From Ruminococcus flavefaciens (GTDB taxonomy: Bacteria > Bacillota > Clostridia > Oscillospirales > Ruminococcaceae), in the NCBI GenBank assembly GCA_023663905.1, contig JAMPGO010000002.1, forward strand, positions 1 through 64,000: a stretch of DNA of 64,000 bases. Reading direction: 5' to 3'. Made by a program: the position numbers and the translations under genes. Below are positions 1-7,409 of this stretch, in pieces (position 1 is the first letter of the stretch; each line of letters starts with the position of its first letter). The notes beneath the pieces are model-generated. The model was given only the letters and a program-made list of their open reading frames with translations. It made no database searches and was not told the origin of the DNA.

Positions 1-594
1 GACGGATTCTGCAACGATTGCGAGGACGGTATTGTTAAATATAACGGCAGTTTCAGAATCCCAAAAGTCAAAAAATTTATTTCTGCGTTTGAATACAACG
101 ACAAAATATCTTCTGCGATTTTCATTATGAAAGACGGTACAGGCGGAAATGCTCCGTACGCTCTGGGTTCAGCTATGGCGGAACGTATACGGGCTGAAAA
201 AATTACACCCGATTTTATAGTGCCTGTTCCTCTGTACCGTGAAAATCTCAGAAAACGTGGATTCAATCAGTCGGAACTTATTGCAAAGGAAATCAGCCGT
301 ATACTTGATATTGAAACACGCTCGGATATTGTAATCAAAAACAGGAAAACTCTTGCACAGAAAAATCTTACGAGGGCGGAGCGGAAAAATAATCTCAAAA
401 ATGCGTTTTCCGTCAACGATATTTCAGCAGTCAGAGATAAGCGCATTCTTGTTATCGACGATGTATGCACCACAGGCTCAACGCTTGCGGAAGTCGCTAA
501 TCTGCTGATAAATTCAGGCGCAGGTGAGATTTACTGTGCCTGTGCGTGTAAAACTCCTGATTTGAAACGAGGTGAGAAAAATGAATCACGCTGA
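1..594 (+). CDS. comF: ComF family phosphoribosyltransferase-like protein, 5' truncated by window edge
   Basis: The reading frame is open from base 1, so the gene begins upstream; the visible part encodes about 197 residues. It starts with a CNDC pair that fits the end of the N-terminal zinc finger of ComF proteins. The type I PRTase domain follows, with the PRPP-binding loop VIDDVCTTGST near the C-terminus. In naturally competent Firmicutes ComF is needed for DNA uptake; the PRTase fold is certain but its substrate is not known. An internal ATG at 127 is not the real start because conserved ComF sequence precedes it. The stop overlaps the next gene by 14 nt, so the two are probably co-transcribed. 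Confidence 0.9.
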   Translation, partial: DGFCNDCEDGIVKYNGSFRIPKVKKFISAFEYNDKISSAIFIMKDGTGGNAPYALGSAMAERIRAEKITPDFIVPVPLYRENLRKRGFNQSELIAKEISRILDIETRSDIVIKNRKTLAQKNLTRAERKNNLKNAFSVNDISAVRDKRILVIDDVCTTGSTLAEVANLLINSGAGEIYCACACKTPDLKRGEKNESR

Positions 595-1048
595 AAAAGC
601 CTGTCAGCTGTTTGCTGAGGGACGGAACTGCTCGCAGGCGGTTTTTACTGCTTTCTCAGATGTAACAGGTATCGATGAAGAACTTGCACTCCGACTTTCG
701 TCGTCGTTCGGCGGTGGTATGGGAAGAATGCGTGAGGTGTGCGGTACTTGCTCGGCGATGTTTATGGTTGCAGGCATACTGTACGGCTATATTTCCGTAA
801 ACGATATTGACGAAAAGGCTGAACACTACCGCCGTATTCAGTACCTCGCACAGCAATTCAAAGACCAACACGGCACTATAAACTGCCTTGAACTGCTTAA
901 GCACCTGAACGTCAACAAGAATCCCGAGCCTGAAAAGCGTACCGAGCAGTATTATAAAGTACGTCCCTGCATTAAATTCGTACGCACAGCTGCTGAAATT
1001 CTCGATAAATATATTGCGGAACACCCGTATGATAAAAAGAACGTCTAG
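581..1048 (+). CDS. C_GCAxxG_C_C family (redox-active Cys) protein
   Basis: Small 155-aa protein with the spaced cysteines of the C_GCAxxG_C_C family: CSQAV near the N-terminus, a Gly-rich GGGMGRMREVCGTC block, then single Cys in INCLELL and VRPCIKF. Family members are cytosolic and are thought to bind metal or act in redox chemistry; no reaction is established. An in-frame GTG lies 9 nt upstream at 572, but the ribosome binding site GAGGTG at 569-574 sits 6 nt before the ATG at 581, so the ATG is preferred. It overlaps the end of comF by 14 nt. The stop codon lies inside the terminator palindrome that ends the transcript. Confidence 0.85.
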   Translation: MNHAEKACQLFAEGRNCSQAVFTAFSDVTGIDEELALRLSSSFGGGMGRMREVCGTCSAMFMVAGILYGYISVNDIDEKAEHYRRIQYLAQQFKDQHGTINCLELLKHLNVNKNPEPEKRTEQYYKVRPCIKFVRTAAEILDKYIAEHPYDKKNV

Positions 1049-1059
1049 ACGTTCTTTTT
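1034..1059. terminator. Perfect 26-bp palindrome, bidirectional intrinsic terminator
   Basis: Thirteen-bp perfect inverted repeat with A-run and T-run arms (GAACGTCT/AGACGTTC core). It ends the comF transcript, and the TAG stop of the preceding gene forms part of its centre. Confidence 0.8.
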
Positions 1060-1073
1060 ATTTTTGCAGGCAC

Positions 1074-1102
1074 TTGACAAACCGCTTTTTATGTGATATA
1101 AT
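1074..1102 (+). promoter_or_regulatory. Sigma-A promoter of the znu-type operon
   Basis: TTGACA at 1074-1079 and TATAAT at 1097-1102 with a 17-bp spacer and a TGTG extended -10 element; both hexamers are perfect consensus. Transcription should start near 1109. Confidence 0.85.
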
Positions 1103-1110
1103 CTAAAAAT

Positions 1111-1129
1111 GAAAATGATTATCAATTTT
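1111..1129. promoter_or_regulatory. Candidate Fur-family (Zur/Fur) operator
   Basis: GAAAATGATTATCAATTTT matches the classical 19-bp Fur box at 14 positions by eye, with an ATTGATAATCAT-type core dyad. It lies just downstream of the -10 and covers the predicted transcription start of the metal transporter operon, a position suited to repression by a metal-loaded Fur-family protein. Whether the metal is Zn, Mn or Fe cannot be told. Confidence 0.5.
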
Positions 1130-1144
1130 AAAATGGAGAGTATT

Positions 1145-2104
1145 ATGTTAAAAAAGTTTATTTCAGCTGTCTCGGCTGTAATTATTTCAACCGCTGTTTT
1201 CACAGGCTGTACTTCCGCTCCTGTTGAGGACGACGGAAAAATAAACGTCATCTGCACTGTTTTTTCCGTGTACGACTGGACAAAGAATATCGTCGGCGAC
1301 AGCGGTAATATAAATCTTACTTATCTGCTCGGCAACGGTTCTGACCTGCATAATTTCCAGCCGACTGCCGATGATATTATAAAAATCTCAAGCTGTGACG
1401 TTTTTATCTACGTCGGCGGTGAATCCGATGAATGGATTGAAGATATTCTTGACAATGCCGTGAATCAGGATATGAAGGTTGTAAATCTGCTTGATGTTCT
1501 CGCCGATTCTGCTGTTGAGGAGGAAATAAAAGAGGGTATGGCTCACGGCGATGAGGATTCCGATGAAACAGAATACGATGAGCATATCTGGCTTTCTCTA
1601 TCAAATGCCAAAAAATGCGTATCTGAAATAACAAGCGTAATCATATCTGCCGACAGCGACGGAAGTGCGGAATATACGGCGAACTCCGACAGCTATATTG
1701 CGGAGCTGTCAGCTCTCGACAGCGATTTTCACAGCCTTTTCGATAATAATCCGCAGACCCTTATTTTCGGCGACCGCTTTCCGTTCAGATACTTTGTTGA
1801 GGACTATAATCTTGACTACTTCGCCGCATTCACAGGCTGTTCCGCCGATACTCAGGCAAGCTTTGAGACTATCACGTTCCTTGCGAAAAAAGCCGATGAG
1901 CTTAACGCTGATACGGTTTTCACCATAGAAAATTCCGACTGCACCATTGCCGACGCTGTTATTGAAAATACGTCGTCAGAATCGCAGAATATCGCTGTTC
2001 TCGATTCAATACAGTCGGTTACGGATAAGCAGATAAACGACGGTACAACTTATCTGTCTATTATGAAGAAAAATTACGACATTTTACAAGAGGTTTTTAA
2101 ATGA
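1145..2104 (+). CDS. znuA: Zn/Mn-type ABC transporter substrate-binding lipoprotein
   Basis: Cluster A-I metal-binding lipoprotein of 319 aa. The signal peptide ends in lipobox FTGC, so it is anchored on the outer face of the membrane. Metal ligands visible are the His in GSDLHNFQPT and the His in DEHIWLS. A short acidic MAHGDEDSDETE stretch takes the place of the usual His-rich loop. Where other homologues carry a third His the protein reads FGDRFPFRY, a variant common in Firmicutes. The start at 1145 is chosen for its GGAGAG ribosome site (1135-1140) and because it gives a proper signal peptide; an ATG at 1109 would put 12 residues before it. The stop overlaps the ATPase gene (ATGA). Confidence 0.9.
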   Translation: MLKKFISAVSAVIISTAVFTGCTSAPVEDDGKINVICTVFSVYDWTKNIVGDSGNINLTYLLGNGSDLHNFQPTADDIIKISSCDVFIYVGGESDEWIEDILDNAVNQDMKVVNLLDVLADSAVEEEIKEGMAHGDEDSDETEYDEHIWLSLSNAKKCVSEITSVIISADSDGSAEYTANSDSYIAELSALDSDFHSLFDNNPQTLIFGDRFPFRYFVEDYNLDYFAAFTGCSADTQASFETITFLAKKADELNADTVFTIENSDCTIADAVIENTSSESQNIAVLDSIQSVTDKQINDGTTYLSIMKKNYDILQEVFK

Positions 2105-2808
2105 GTAAACAAATTATTTGCAGAAATACCGCTCTCGGCTATGAGGACGGCATTGTTACCGAAAATCTGAATTTTACCGTCAACAGCGGTGATTACCTCT
2201 GCATTCTGGGCGAAAACGGCTCGGGAAAAAGTACGCTGATTAAGGCTCTGCTCGGTCTTAAACCGCAGATAAGCGGTGAAATCAAATGGTGCGACGGCTT
2301 TTCCGCAAGAGATATAGGCTATCTTCCTCAGCAGACTCCCGTGCAGAGGGATTTTCCTGCCTCTGTGCGTGAAATCGTACTTTCAGGCTGTCTCTCAAAA
2401 AAGGGATTCCATCCGTTTTATAATTCCGCTGAAAAAAAACTTGCCGACGATAATATGAAACAGCTCGGCATTGAATCGCTCGCAGGGCGCTGTTACAGAG
2501 AGCTTTCAGGCGGTCAGCAACAGCGTGTGCTTCTTGCAAGGGCATTGTGCGCAACAAATAAAATGCTCCTTCTTGACGAGCCTGTCACAGGTCTCGACCC
2601 TCTTGCACAGACCGAGCTTTATGAACTCATCGCAGGACTTAACCGCAAGGGAATATCAATAATTATGGTCTCGCACGATATTTCGTCCGCTCTAAAATAT
2701 GCTACCCATATACTGCATATCTCAAAAAAACAGCTGTTTTTCGGGACAAAATCCGATTACCTCAACAGCGAAGCAGGACGTGCTTTCATAGAAACGGAGG
2801 GATTCTGA
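2101..2808 (+). CDS. znuC: Metal ABC transporter ATP-binding protein
   Basis: ABC ATPase of 235 aa with Walker A GENGSGKST, Q-loop LPQQ, signature LSGGQQQR, Walker B LLLDEP and switch His in MVSHD. It would sit on the cytoplasmic face and drive import of the divalent metal delivered by the upstream lipoprotein. It starts within the upstream stop (ATGA overlap) and its own stop shares one base with the permease start, so the three genes are translationally coupled. Confidence 0.93.
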   Translation: MSKQIICRNTALGYEDGIVTENLNFTVNSGDYLCILGENGSGKSTLIKALLGLKPQISGEIKWCDGFSARDIGYLPQQTPVQRDFPASVREIVLSGCLSKKGFHPFYNSAEKKLADDNMKQLGIESLAGRCYRELSGGQQQRVLLARALCATNKMLLLDEPVTGLDPLAQTELYELIAGLNRKGISIIMVSHDISSALKYATHILHISKKQLFFGTKSDYLNSEAGRAFIETEGF

Positions 2809-3644
2809 TGCTTGCCGAACTTGAAAATTACTTCTCATATCCGTTTGTGAGATACGCTTTTATAGTAGTTCTGCTGATTGCACTGTGTTCGTCGCTTCTC
2901 GGCGTACCGCTTGTGCTGAAGAGGTTTTCGTTCATCGGCGACGGTCTCTCACACGTCGCATTCGGCGCTATGGCAGTCGCCGCAATCACAGGAATAACCA
3001 ACAGAATGATTATTGTTATGCCTGTCACTGTAATTTCCGCCGTTCTGATTCTCAGGACAGGACGAAATACAAAAATACGTGGCGACGCTTCAATCGCTAT
3101 GATTTCGGTGAGTGCGCTGGCTCTGGGCTATATGCTTATGAACCGCTTCCCTTCCTCGTCAAATATCTCCTCCGATGTATGCGGTTCGCTCTTCGGCTCA
3201 ACCTCAATACTCAAGCTGGACAAATCAGACGTAATCCTCTGCACGGTAATGGCTGTAATGGTTCTTGCGACTTTCATGCTGTTCTACAACAAGATTTTCA
3301 GCGTGACTTTTGACGAGAATTTTTCCAAAGCAACAGGAATAAATTCCGACGGCTATAACCTTATGATTGCCGTTATAACTGCAATTATCATAGTGCTTGC
3401 GATGAATCTGGTCGGCTCTCTGCTTATTTCCGCACTGATTATCTTCCCGGCACTCTCGGCTATGCGACTGTTCAGAAGCTTCAAGAGCGTTATTGTCTGC
3501 TCGGCTGTCATTTCAGTAGTCTGCGCAGGTGCAGGAGTAATTATTTCGCTCATCTGCTCAACTCCTGTCGGTGCAACCATAGTAGTCTCCGACCTCGCCG
3601 TTTTCCTGATATTCTCGGCAGTCTCAGCTTTTGCACGCAAATAA
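2808..3644 (+). CDS. znuB: Metal ABC transporter permease (ABC-3 family)
   Basis: Membrane protein of 278 aa with about eight hydrophobic segments and the ABC-3 family signature (FIGDGLSHVAFG near residue 45, and the LVGSLLISALIIFPALSA block). It forms the transmembrane channel of the transporter with the two upstream products. GGAGG precedes the start, and the start overlaps the ATPase stop by one base. A hairpin terminator follows immediately. Confidence 0.93.
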   Translation: MLAELENYFSYPFVRYAFIVVLLIALCSSLLGVPLVLKRFSFIGDGLSHVAFGAMAVAAITGITNRMIIVMPVTVISAVLILRTGRNTKIRGDASIAMISVSALALGYMLMNRFPSSSNISSDVCGSLFGSTSILKLDKSDVILCTVMAVMVLATFMLFYNKIFSVTFDENFSKATGINSDGYNLMIAVITAIIIVLAMNLVGSLLISALIIFPALSAMRLFRSFKSVIVCSAVISVVCAGAGVIISLICSTPVGATIVVSDLAVFLIFSAVSAFARK

Positions 3645-3647
3645 TAA

Positions 3648-3680
3648 AAAAATCCCTGTTCCTAAGAACGGGGATTTTTA
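3648..3680 (+). terminator. Intrinsic terminator after znuB
   Basis: Stem AAAAATCCCTGTTC / GAACGGGGATTTTT with a CTAA loop and T-run, three bases after the permease stop. Confidence 0.85.
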
Positions 3681-3687
3681 TTACTAT

Positions 3688-3718
3688 AAAAACAAAGAAG
3701 CCCGTTTTTACGGACTTC
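3688..3718 (-). terminator. Intrinsic terminator of tRNA-Arg(ACG)
   Basis: On the minus strand GAAGTCCGT-AAAA-ACGGGCTTC (one G-U pair) followed by TTTGTTTTT, about 40 nt downstream of the tRNA 3' end. Confidence 0.7.
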
Positions 3719-3759
3719 CCTGCTCATTATGAAAAAGACTTACACCATAGACAATGTGG

Positions 3760-3836
3760 TGGCGTGCCTGGAGGGATTCGAACCCCCGACCTACTGGTTC
3801 GTAGCCAGTCACTCTATCCAGCTGAGCTACAAGCAC
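3760..3836 (-). tRNA. tRNA-Arg (anticodon ACG)
   Basis: Cloverleaf folds with acceptor GTGCTTG/CAGGCAC, D-arm, anticodon stem ACTGG/CCAGT around loop CTACGAA, T-arm GGGTTCGAATCC, discriminator G and an encoded CCA at 3760-3762. ACG (read as ICG after deamination) decodes CGU/CGC/CGA. Confidence 0.95.
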
Positions 3837-3855
3837 ATCAATATCAACAATATAT

Positions 3856-3884
3856 ATTATATACCATAAATACGGAAAAGTCAA
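3856..3884 (-). promoter_or_regulatory. Promoter of tRNA-Arg(ACG)
   Basis: Minus strand TTGACT (3884-3879), 17-bp spacer, TATAAT (3861-3856), about 20 nt upstream of the tRNA 5' end. Confidence 0.8.
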
Positions 3885-3973
3885 GTGTTTTTTAAAAATT
3901 CGTGTATTTGCACTGCTTTTGGGAATAAAAATCCCGTAAATTTGTATATAATCACGTTTTTCAAATATTTATC

Positions 3974-4002
3974 TTGACAAACCGTGAATTGTATGATATA
4001 AT
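3974..4002 (+). promoter_or_regulatory. Promoter of tRNA-Lys
   Basis: TTGACA (3974-3979), 17-bp spacer, TATAAT (3997-4002), both perfect consensus; the tRNA starts 15 nt downstream. Confidence 0.85.
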
Positions 4003-4016
4003 ATATTACGTTGTGT

Positions 4017-4092
4017 GAGACATTAGCTCAGTCGGTAGAGCATACGCCTTTTAAGCGTAGGGTCAAGGGTTCAAATCCCTTATGTCTCACCA
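4017..4092 (+). tRNA. tRNA-Lys (anticodon TTT)
   Basis: Acceptor GAGACAT/ATGTCTC, D-arm GCTC/GAGC, anticodon stem TACGC/GCGTA around CTTTTAA, T-arm GGGTTCAAATCCC, discriminator A, encoded CCA. Confidence 0.96.
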
Positions 4093-4120
4093 ATTTTTTT
4101 ATATTCACGAAAATAAATCC

Positions 4121-4149
4121 AAAAAAGTCCGTTCAAGACGGACTTTTTT
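4121..4149. terminator. Bidirectional terminator between convergent tRNA genes
   Basis: AAAAAAGTCCGT-TCAAG-ACGGACTTTTTT; serves tRNA-Lys on the plus strand and tRNA-Arg(CCG) on the minus strand. Confidence 0.85.
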
Positions 4150-4183
4150 ATTTATGTCAGAATCCATTCAGTTATAAAAATAC

Positions 4184-4258
4184 TGGTATGCCTGACAGGA
4201 GTCGAACCTGCGCACGTGACGTCGGAGGTCACTGCTCTATCCACTGAGCTACAGGCAT
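4184..4258 (-). tRNA. tRNA-Arg (anticodon CCG)
   Basis: Acceptor ATGCCTG/CAGGCAT, anticodon stem GTGAC/GTCAC around loop CTCCGAC, T-arm with GGTTCGACTCC, discriminator A and encoded CCA (4184-4186). Confidence 0.95.
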
Positions 4259-4297
4259 ATTTTTTATAATATTATGCAAAAAACACACAACAATATT

Positions 4298-4326
4298 ATT
4301 ATAGCAGAAACTATTGAAATTTGCAA
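4298..4326 (-). promoter_or_regulatory. Promoter of tRNA-Arg(CCG)
   Basis: Minus strand TTGCAA (4326-4321), 17-bp spacer, TATAAT (4303-4298). Its -35 lies between the -35 and -10 of the divergent promoter below. Confidence 0.75.
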
Positions 4327-4342
4327 GTGTTTATGCTATAAT
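4314..4342 (+). promoter_or_regulatory. Promoter of the NlpC/P60-like gene, interlocked with the divergent tRNA promoter
   Basis: TTGAAA (4314-4319), 17-bp spacer, TATAAT (4337-4342) with TG one base upstream of the -10. Confidence 0.75.
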
Positions 4343-4392
4343 TATTTTAGAAAATTTTTTTGTGTGCTAATATTCATAATTGGGGTGATATT

Positions 4393-4965
4393 TTGGACTA
4401 CATATATATTATAGTTGCACAAACAGGAACGAAGCCGGCAAAATTTTTCAGATTTTTTACTAAAAAGCCTTACAACCACGTCTCGCTTTCAGGAAGCGAG
4501 GATTTATCTGAAATGTACAGCTTCTGCCGTACATACCGACCGTTTCCTCTGCCTGCAACATTCAACAGGGAAATCGTCGGCGAAGGTACTCTTGGCAAGT
4601 TCGGCTATATACCGTGCGAAATCTACCGCATTAAAGTTACTCACAAGCAGAAGAAAAAATACAACAGGATTATCAACCATTTTATTAAAAACCGCAGAAT
4701 CTATTCCTACAATCTTCTCGGGCTTATCGCCGTATATCTCAACATCAACTGGAAAAGAGACCGCTGTTTTGTATGCTCGCAGTTTGTGGCTTATACTATG
4801 GACAAAATCGGCATTCCTCTTGAAAAGCCGTTCAGTCTCTATATACCCGATGATTTCCGCAGATTTCCGGGTGCGGACTTATACTATTCGGGTGAGCTTA
4901 ACTGCTTCTACAACGGTATCACGGAAAGCAGGGCTGTTCCCGAAAAAACAGCAGTTCTGCCCTGA
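4393..4965 (+). CDS. Permuted NlpC/P60-like (YiiX-type) cysteine hydrolase
   Basis: Cytosolic-looking protein of 190 aa with no signal peptide. An early His in YNHVSLS and a later Cys in RCFVCSQFVAYTM fit the order seen in permuted papain-fold (YiiX/YebB-like) enzymes, in which the catalytic His comes before the Cys. Substrate unknown; amide or ester bonds of lipids or cell wall peptides are typical for the fold. The TTG at 4393 is taken as start because GGGGTGA at 4382-4388 precedes it; a TTG at 4360 lacks a ribosome site and lies only about 10 nt after the predicted transcription start. The 3' end overlaps the convergent gene by 47 bp. Confidence 0.7.
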   Translation: MDYIYIIVAQTGTKPAKFFRFFTKKPYNHVSLSGSEDLSEMYSFCRTYRPFPLPATFNREIVGEGTLGKFGYIPCEIYRIKVTHKQKKKYNRIINHFIKNRRIYSYNLLGLIAVYLNINWKRDRCFVCSQFVAYTMDKIGIPLEKPFSLYIPDDFRRFPGADLYYSGELNCFYNGITESRAVPEKTAVLP

Positions 4966-5224
4966 GTTCATCGGGCGAAAAAAGATATGCGATAAAATAA
5001 ATTCTGCTGTCAGGCGATATTTTATCAAGGCTGAAATTATATGTCCTGTTCAGAATTTTCAGCTCCGCACTCTCTTCGCCTACAATCAGGCTCGCAGGTG
5101 TAATCTTCTCATCCGTCAGCCTGTTGTACGAATTTGTATACGCATAAAGAAACATCTGCATTCCAATGGTCAAAACGATATACACCAATATCGCCCTGAC
5201 CATTGTTTTGTTTTTTATCCTCAT
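4919..5224 (-). CDS. Hypothetical single-pass membrane protein downstream of spoIIP
   Basis: Protein of 101 aa. After a basic N-terminus (MRIKNKTMVR) it has one transmembrane segment (about residues 10-29), then a polar domain of about 70 aa that should face outward. I do not recognise the family. It follows spoIIP by 6 nt and its AAGGAG ribosome site overlaps the spoIIP stop codon, so it is almost certainly co-transcribed with it and may act in sporulation or septal wall remodelling. Its last 47 bp overlap the convergent hydrolase gene. Confidence 0.65.
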   Translation of the reverse strand: MRIKNKTMVRAILVYIVLTIGMQMFLYAYTNSYNRLTDEKITPASLIVGEESAELKILNRTYNFSLDKISPDSRIYFIAYLFSPDELRAELLFFREQPCFP

Positions 5225-5230
5225 AATTTC

Positions 5231-6385
5231 CTACTCCTTGATACTGTTAAGTAAATTACACAATGAACGTCCTATCAGCTGTCCCGAATACTGCACCTGC
5301 TCCAGCGTGTTTCCGTGAGAACCGACCTCAATCAGAAGACTTCCGTTTGTCAAATCCTGATTATAGTGACGGTAATCAAACAGTATCGGACGTGTGAAGC
5401 CGGGATAGTCTCTTTCAAACTGCTGTTGAAGATTGCAGGCAAAGTGGAAGTTATTCATATAGTTCGGCATATCAAGCGTACCGTCATCACAGCCCGATAT
5501 AATCATAATCTGCGCCGCTTCCTTTCCGTCAATTTCAATATACGGCTGGGCGGCAAAATCTGAATTTGAAATAGCGTCACGGTGAATATCAAGTGCGACC
5601 TTTATGCTCGGGTACTGCTCAAGAATCGGCACTATACTCTCTCTGCTCCGTCCGTACGAGCCGTTATAGGACGGATAGTCGTGAATCTCCGTGACGTGTA
5701 TAACACCTATTCCCTGCGCCTCAAGCTCCGCCTGAATCGCATTGCCTACCATTATCATATTCTTTGTCTCGTCGGTAGTCCTATAGTTGAAATCTGCGTC
5801 AAGATTATCACGGACATACGGCTCAAAGCTTTCCGTCGTGTGGGTATGATAAATCAGAACCTGCGGTTCGTCCGTATCATCTATAGTGAAATCGGGCGAC
5901 ATACAGCTTTCCCTGAGAAGCAGTTCGTTTGTCAGCGACGTTTTATTATTAACCTGTCCGCCGTTTGAGAGATTAAAATAAGTCGTTCCGCTGTATTCGC
6001 CGTATGTAGTGCGTGTAATCGGCACTCCGCCTTCCGTCCAGTCCTCTTCCGACGGATAGGGCTTGTCACCGGGATTATCAGAAACCATATCAAGCGGACT
6101 CTGCAAATCTATATCGGCAGGAAATTCCTCCGCCTCAAAGCCGTAGCCCTCAGATAATATAATTTTGCCGTTGAGAACGTCCTCCGAAGCTTTTTCGTGT
6201 GAAAAACTATATGATTTCTGCACAGGCTGTTCATCTGTTCCGCCAACAGAAATGCTGTTCATTCTTTCCGCCAGCAGTTTTACCGCAGGTATGCCCTTTG
6301 CAAGCCCTGCCGTACAGAACGGCACAAGCATTAATGCAATACATTTAACAGCTCCCGCAATTTTTCTGCGCTTAAAGCGTGTCAT
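5231..6385 (-). CDS. spoIIP: Stage II sporulation protein P (SpoIIP), peptidoglycan amidase/endopeptidase
   Basis: Protein of 384 aa with an N-terminal membrane anchor, a low-complexity spacer and the SpoIIP hydrolase domain. Zn-site motifs visible are LIYHTHTTESF, the ALDIHRD block and the C-terminal LLIEVGSHGNT. With SpoIID and SpoIIM, SpoIIP degrades septal peptidoglycan during engulfment. Start is set by GAGGTGA five bases before the ATG. The presence of this gene is one of the main reasons to call the organism a spore former or a descendant of one. Confidence 0.93.
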   Translation of the reverse strand: MTRFKRRKIAGAVKCIALMLVPFCTAGLAKGIPAVKLLAERMNSISVGGTDEQPVQKSYSFSHEKASEDVLNGKIILSEGYGFEAEEFPADIDLQSPLDMVSDNPGDKPYPSEEDWTEGGVPITRTTYGEYSGTTYFNLSNGGQVNNKTSLTNELLLRESCMSPDFTIDDTDEPQVLIYHTHTTESFEPYVRDNLDADFNYRTTDETKNMIMVGNAIQAELEAQGIGVIHVTEIHDYPSYNGSYGRSRESIVPILEQYPSIKVALDIHRDAISNSDFAAQPYIEIDGKEAAQIMIISGCDDGTLDMPNYMNNFHFACNLQQQFERDYPGFTRPILFDYRHYNQDLTNGSLLIEVGSHGNTLEQVQYSGQLIGRSLCNLLNSIKE

Positions 6386-6499
6386 AAGTTCACCTCATTA
6401 TTATAACCTTTTATTTAAATATATTCACATCGGGAAAAAAATATTACCGCACAGGCATTTTAAAGAATCCCGATGAATAAATTATAAAGGGTGATTTTT

Positions 6500-7372
6500 A
6501 TGTATAAGTGCTATAATATAAAAAGATTTCTCAACCTGCTTATCATAGACGCAGTTATTTTTTCAATCTGCTCGGTATTCTTTTTCGTCGGAAAAATATT
6601 CCTGTCGTCGGCACAGGACAATGAAAATGCCGTATTTCTGCCCGTGATTATGTACCACAGCGTTTACGGCGATACGCCCGAGGAATATATTGTAACTCCA
6701 CAACAGCTCGAAAGCGACCTGCAATGGCTCAGCGCAAACGGCTACTCAACCGTTACGGCGGAAGATGTGATAAATTACACACGAAGCAAAGCGAATCTGC
6801 CCGAAAAATGCGTGATGATTACTCTTGATGACGGATTTTACAATAATCTCTCCGTACTTGTCCCTCTGCTTGAAAAATACGATATGACGGCGGTTGTCTC
6901 TGTCGTCGGAAGCTATACGGACAATAATGCCGTGCTTGACCCTCATAATCCGAAATACTCCTATCTTACGTGGGATGATATTACCGAGCTACAGAACTCG
7001 GGTAGGATAGAGCTTGGCAATCATACATACAATATGCACTCTCTTCAGGGCGAACGTGTTGGCTGTGGTATTTCCGACGGCGAAACGGAAGCGGATTACA
7101 GAAAAAAGCTGGGCGATGATATTGCACAGCTCCAGAACGGATTTATCGAAAACATCGGCACTGCTCCTGTTGTATTCGCTTACCCTTTCGGCAAAGTCAG
7201 CCGTGAAAGTCTGCCTGTGATACGTGAAAACGGCTTCCTTATGACTCTTACCTGCCGTGAACTCCCGAATTATATCACACGTGACCCCGACTGCCTTTAT
7301 GGTATAGGTCGCTACAACAGAAGCGGTCTGTATTCTACCGAGGAATATATGGCTAAACTGCTTGCTGAATAA
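6500..7372 (+). CDS. Membrane-anchored polysaccharide deacetylase (CE4/NodB domain)
   Basis: Protein of 290 aa: N-terminal transmembrane anchor (about residues 9-32), then a NodB homology domain outside the cell. Seen motifs are TLDDGFYNN (motif 1, base Asp and metal Asp), LGNHTYNMHSL (motif 2, HxxxxH metal ligands) and the later AYPFGK block. The expected reaction is N-deacetylation of GlcNAc or MurNAc in peptidoglycan, as for sporulation or vegetative PdaA/PdaB-like enzymes; substrate not determined. AAAGGGTG precedes the ATG at 6500; a GTG nine bases upstream lies inside this ribosome site and is rejected. Divergent from spoIIP. Confidence 0.88.
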   Translation: MYKCYNIKRFLNLLIIDAVIFSICSVFFFVGKIFLSSAQDNENAVFLPVIMYHSVYGDTPEEYIVTPQQLESDLQWLSANGYSTVTAEDVINYTRSKANLPEKCVMITLDDGFYNNLSVLVPLLEKYDMTAVVSVVGSYTDNNAVLDPHNPKYSYLTWDDITELQNSGRIELGNHTYNMHSLQGERVGCGISDGETEADYRKKLGDDIAQLQNGFIENIGTAPVVFAYPFGKVSRESLPVIRENGFLMTLTCRELPNYITRDPDCLYGIGRYNRSGLYSTEEYMAKLLAE

Positions 7373-7409
7373 AAAAAGTCCTGCACTGTCGTGCAGGATT
7401 TTTTTATTA
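7371..7409. terminator. Intrinsic terminator, copy 1 of a repeated terminator
   Basis: TCCTGCAC-TGTC-GTGCAGGA flanked by A7 and T7. It serves the deacetylase gene and the convergent DUF5067 gene, and differs by one G from the copy at 8703-8742. Confidence 0.85.
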
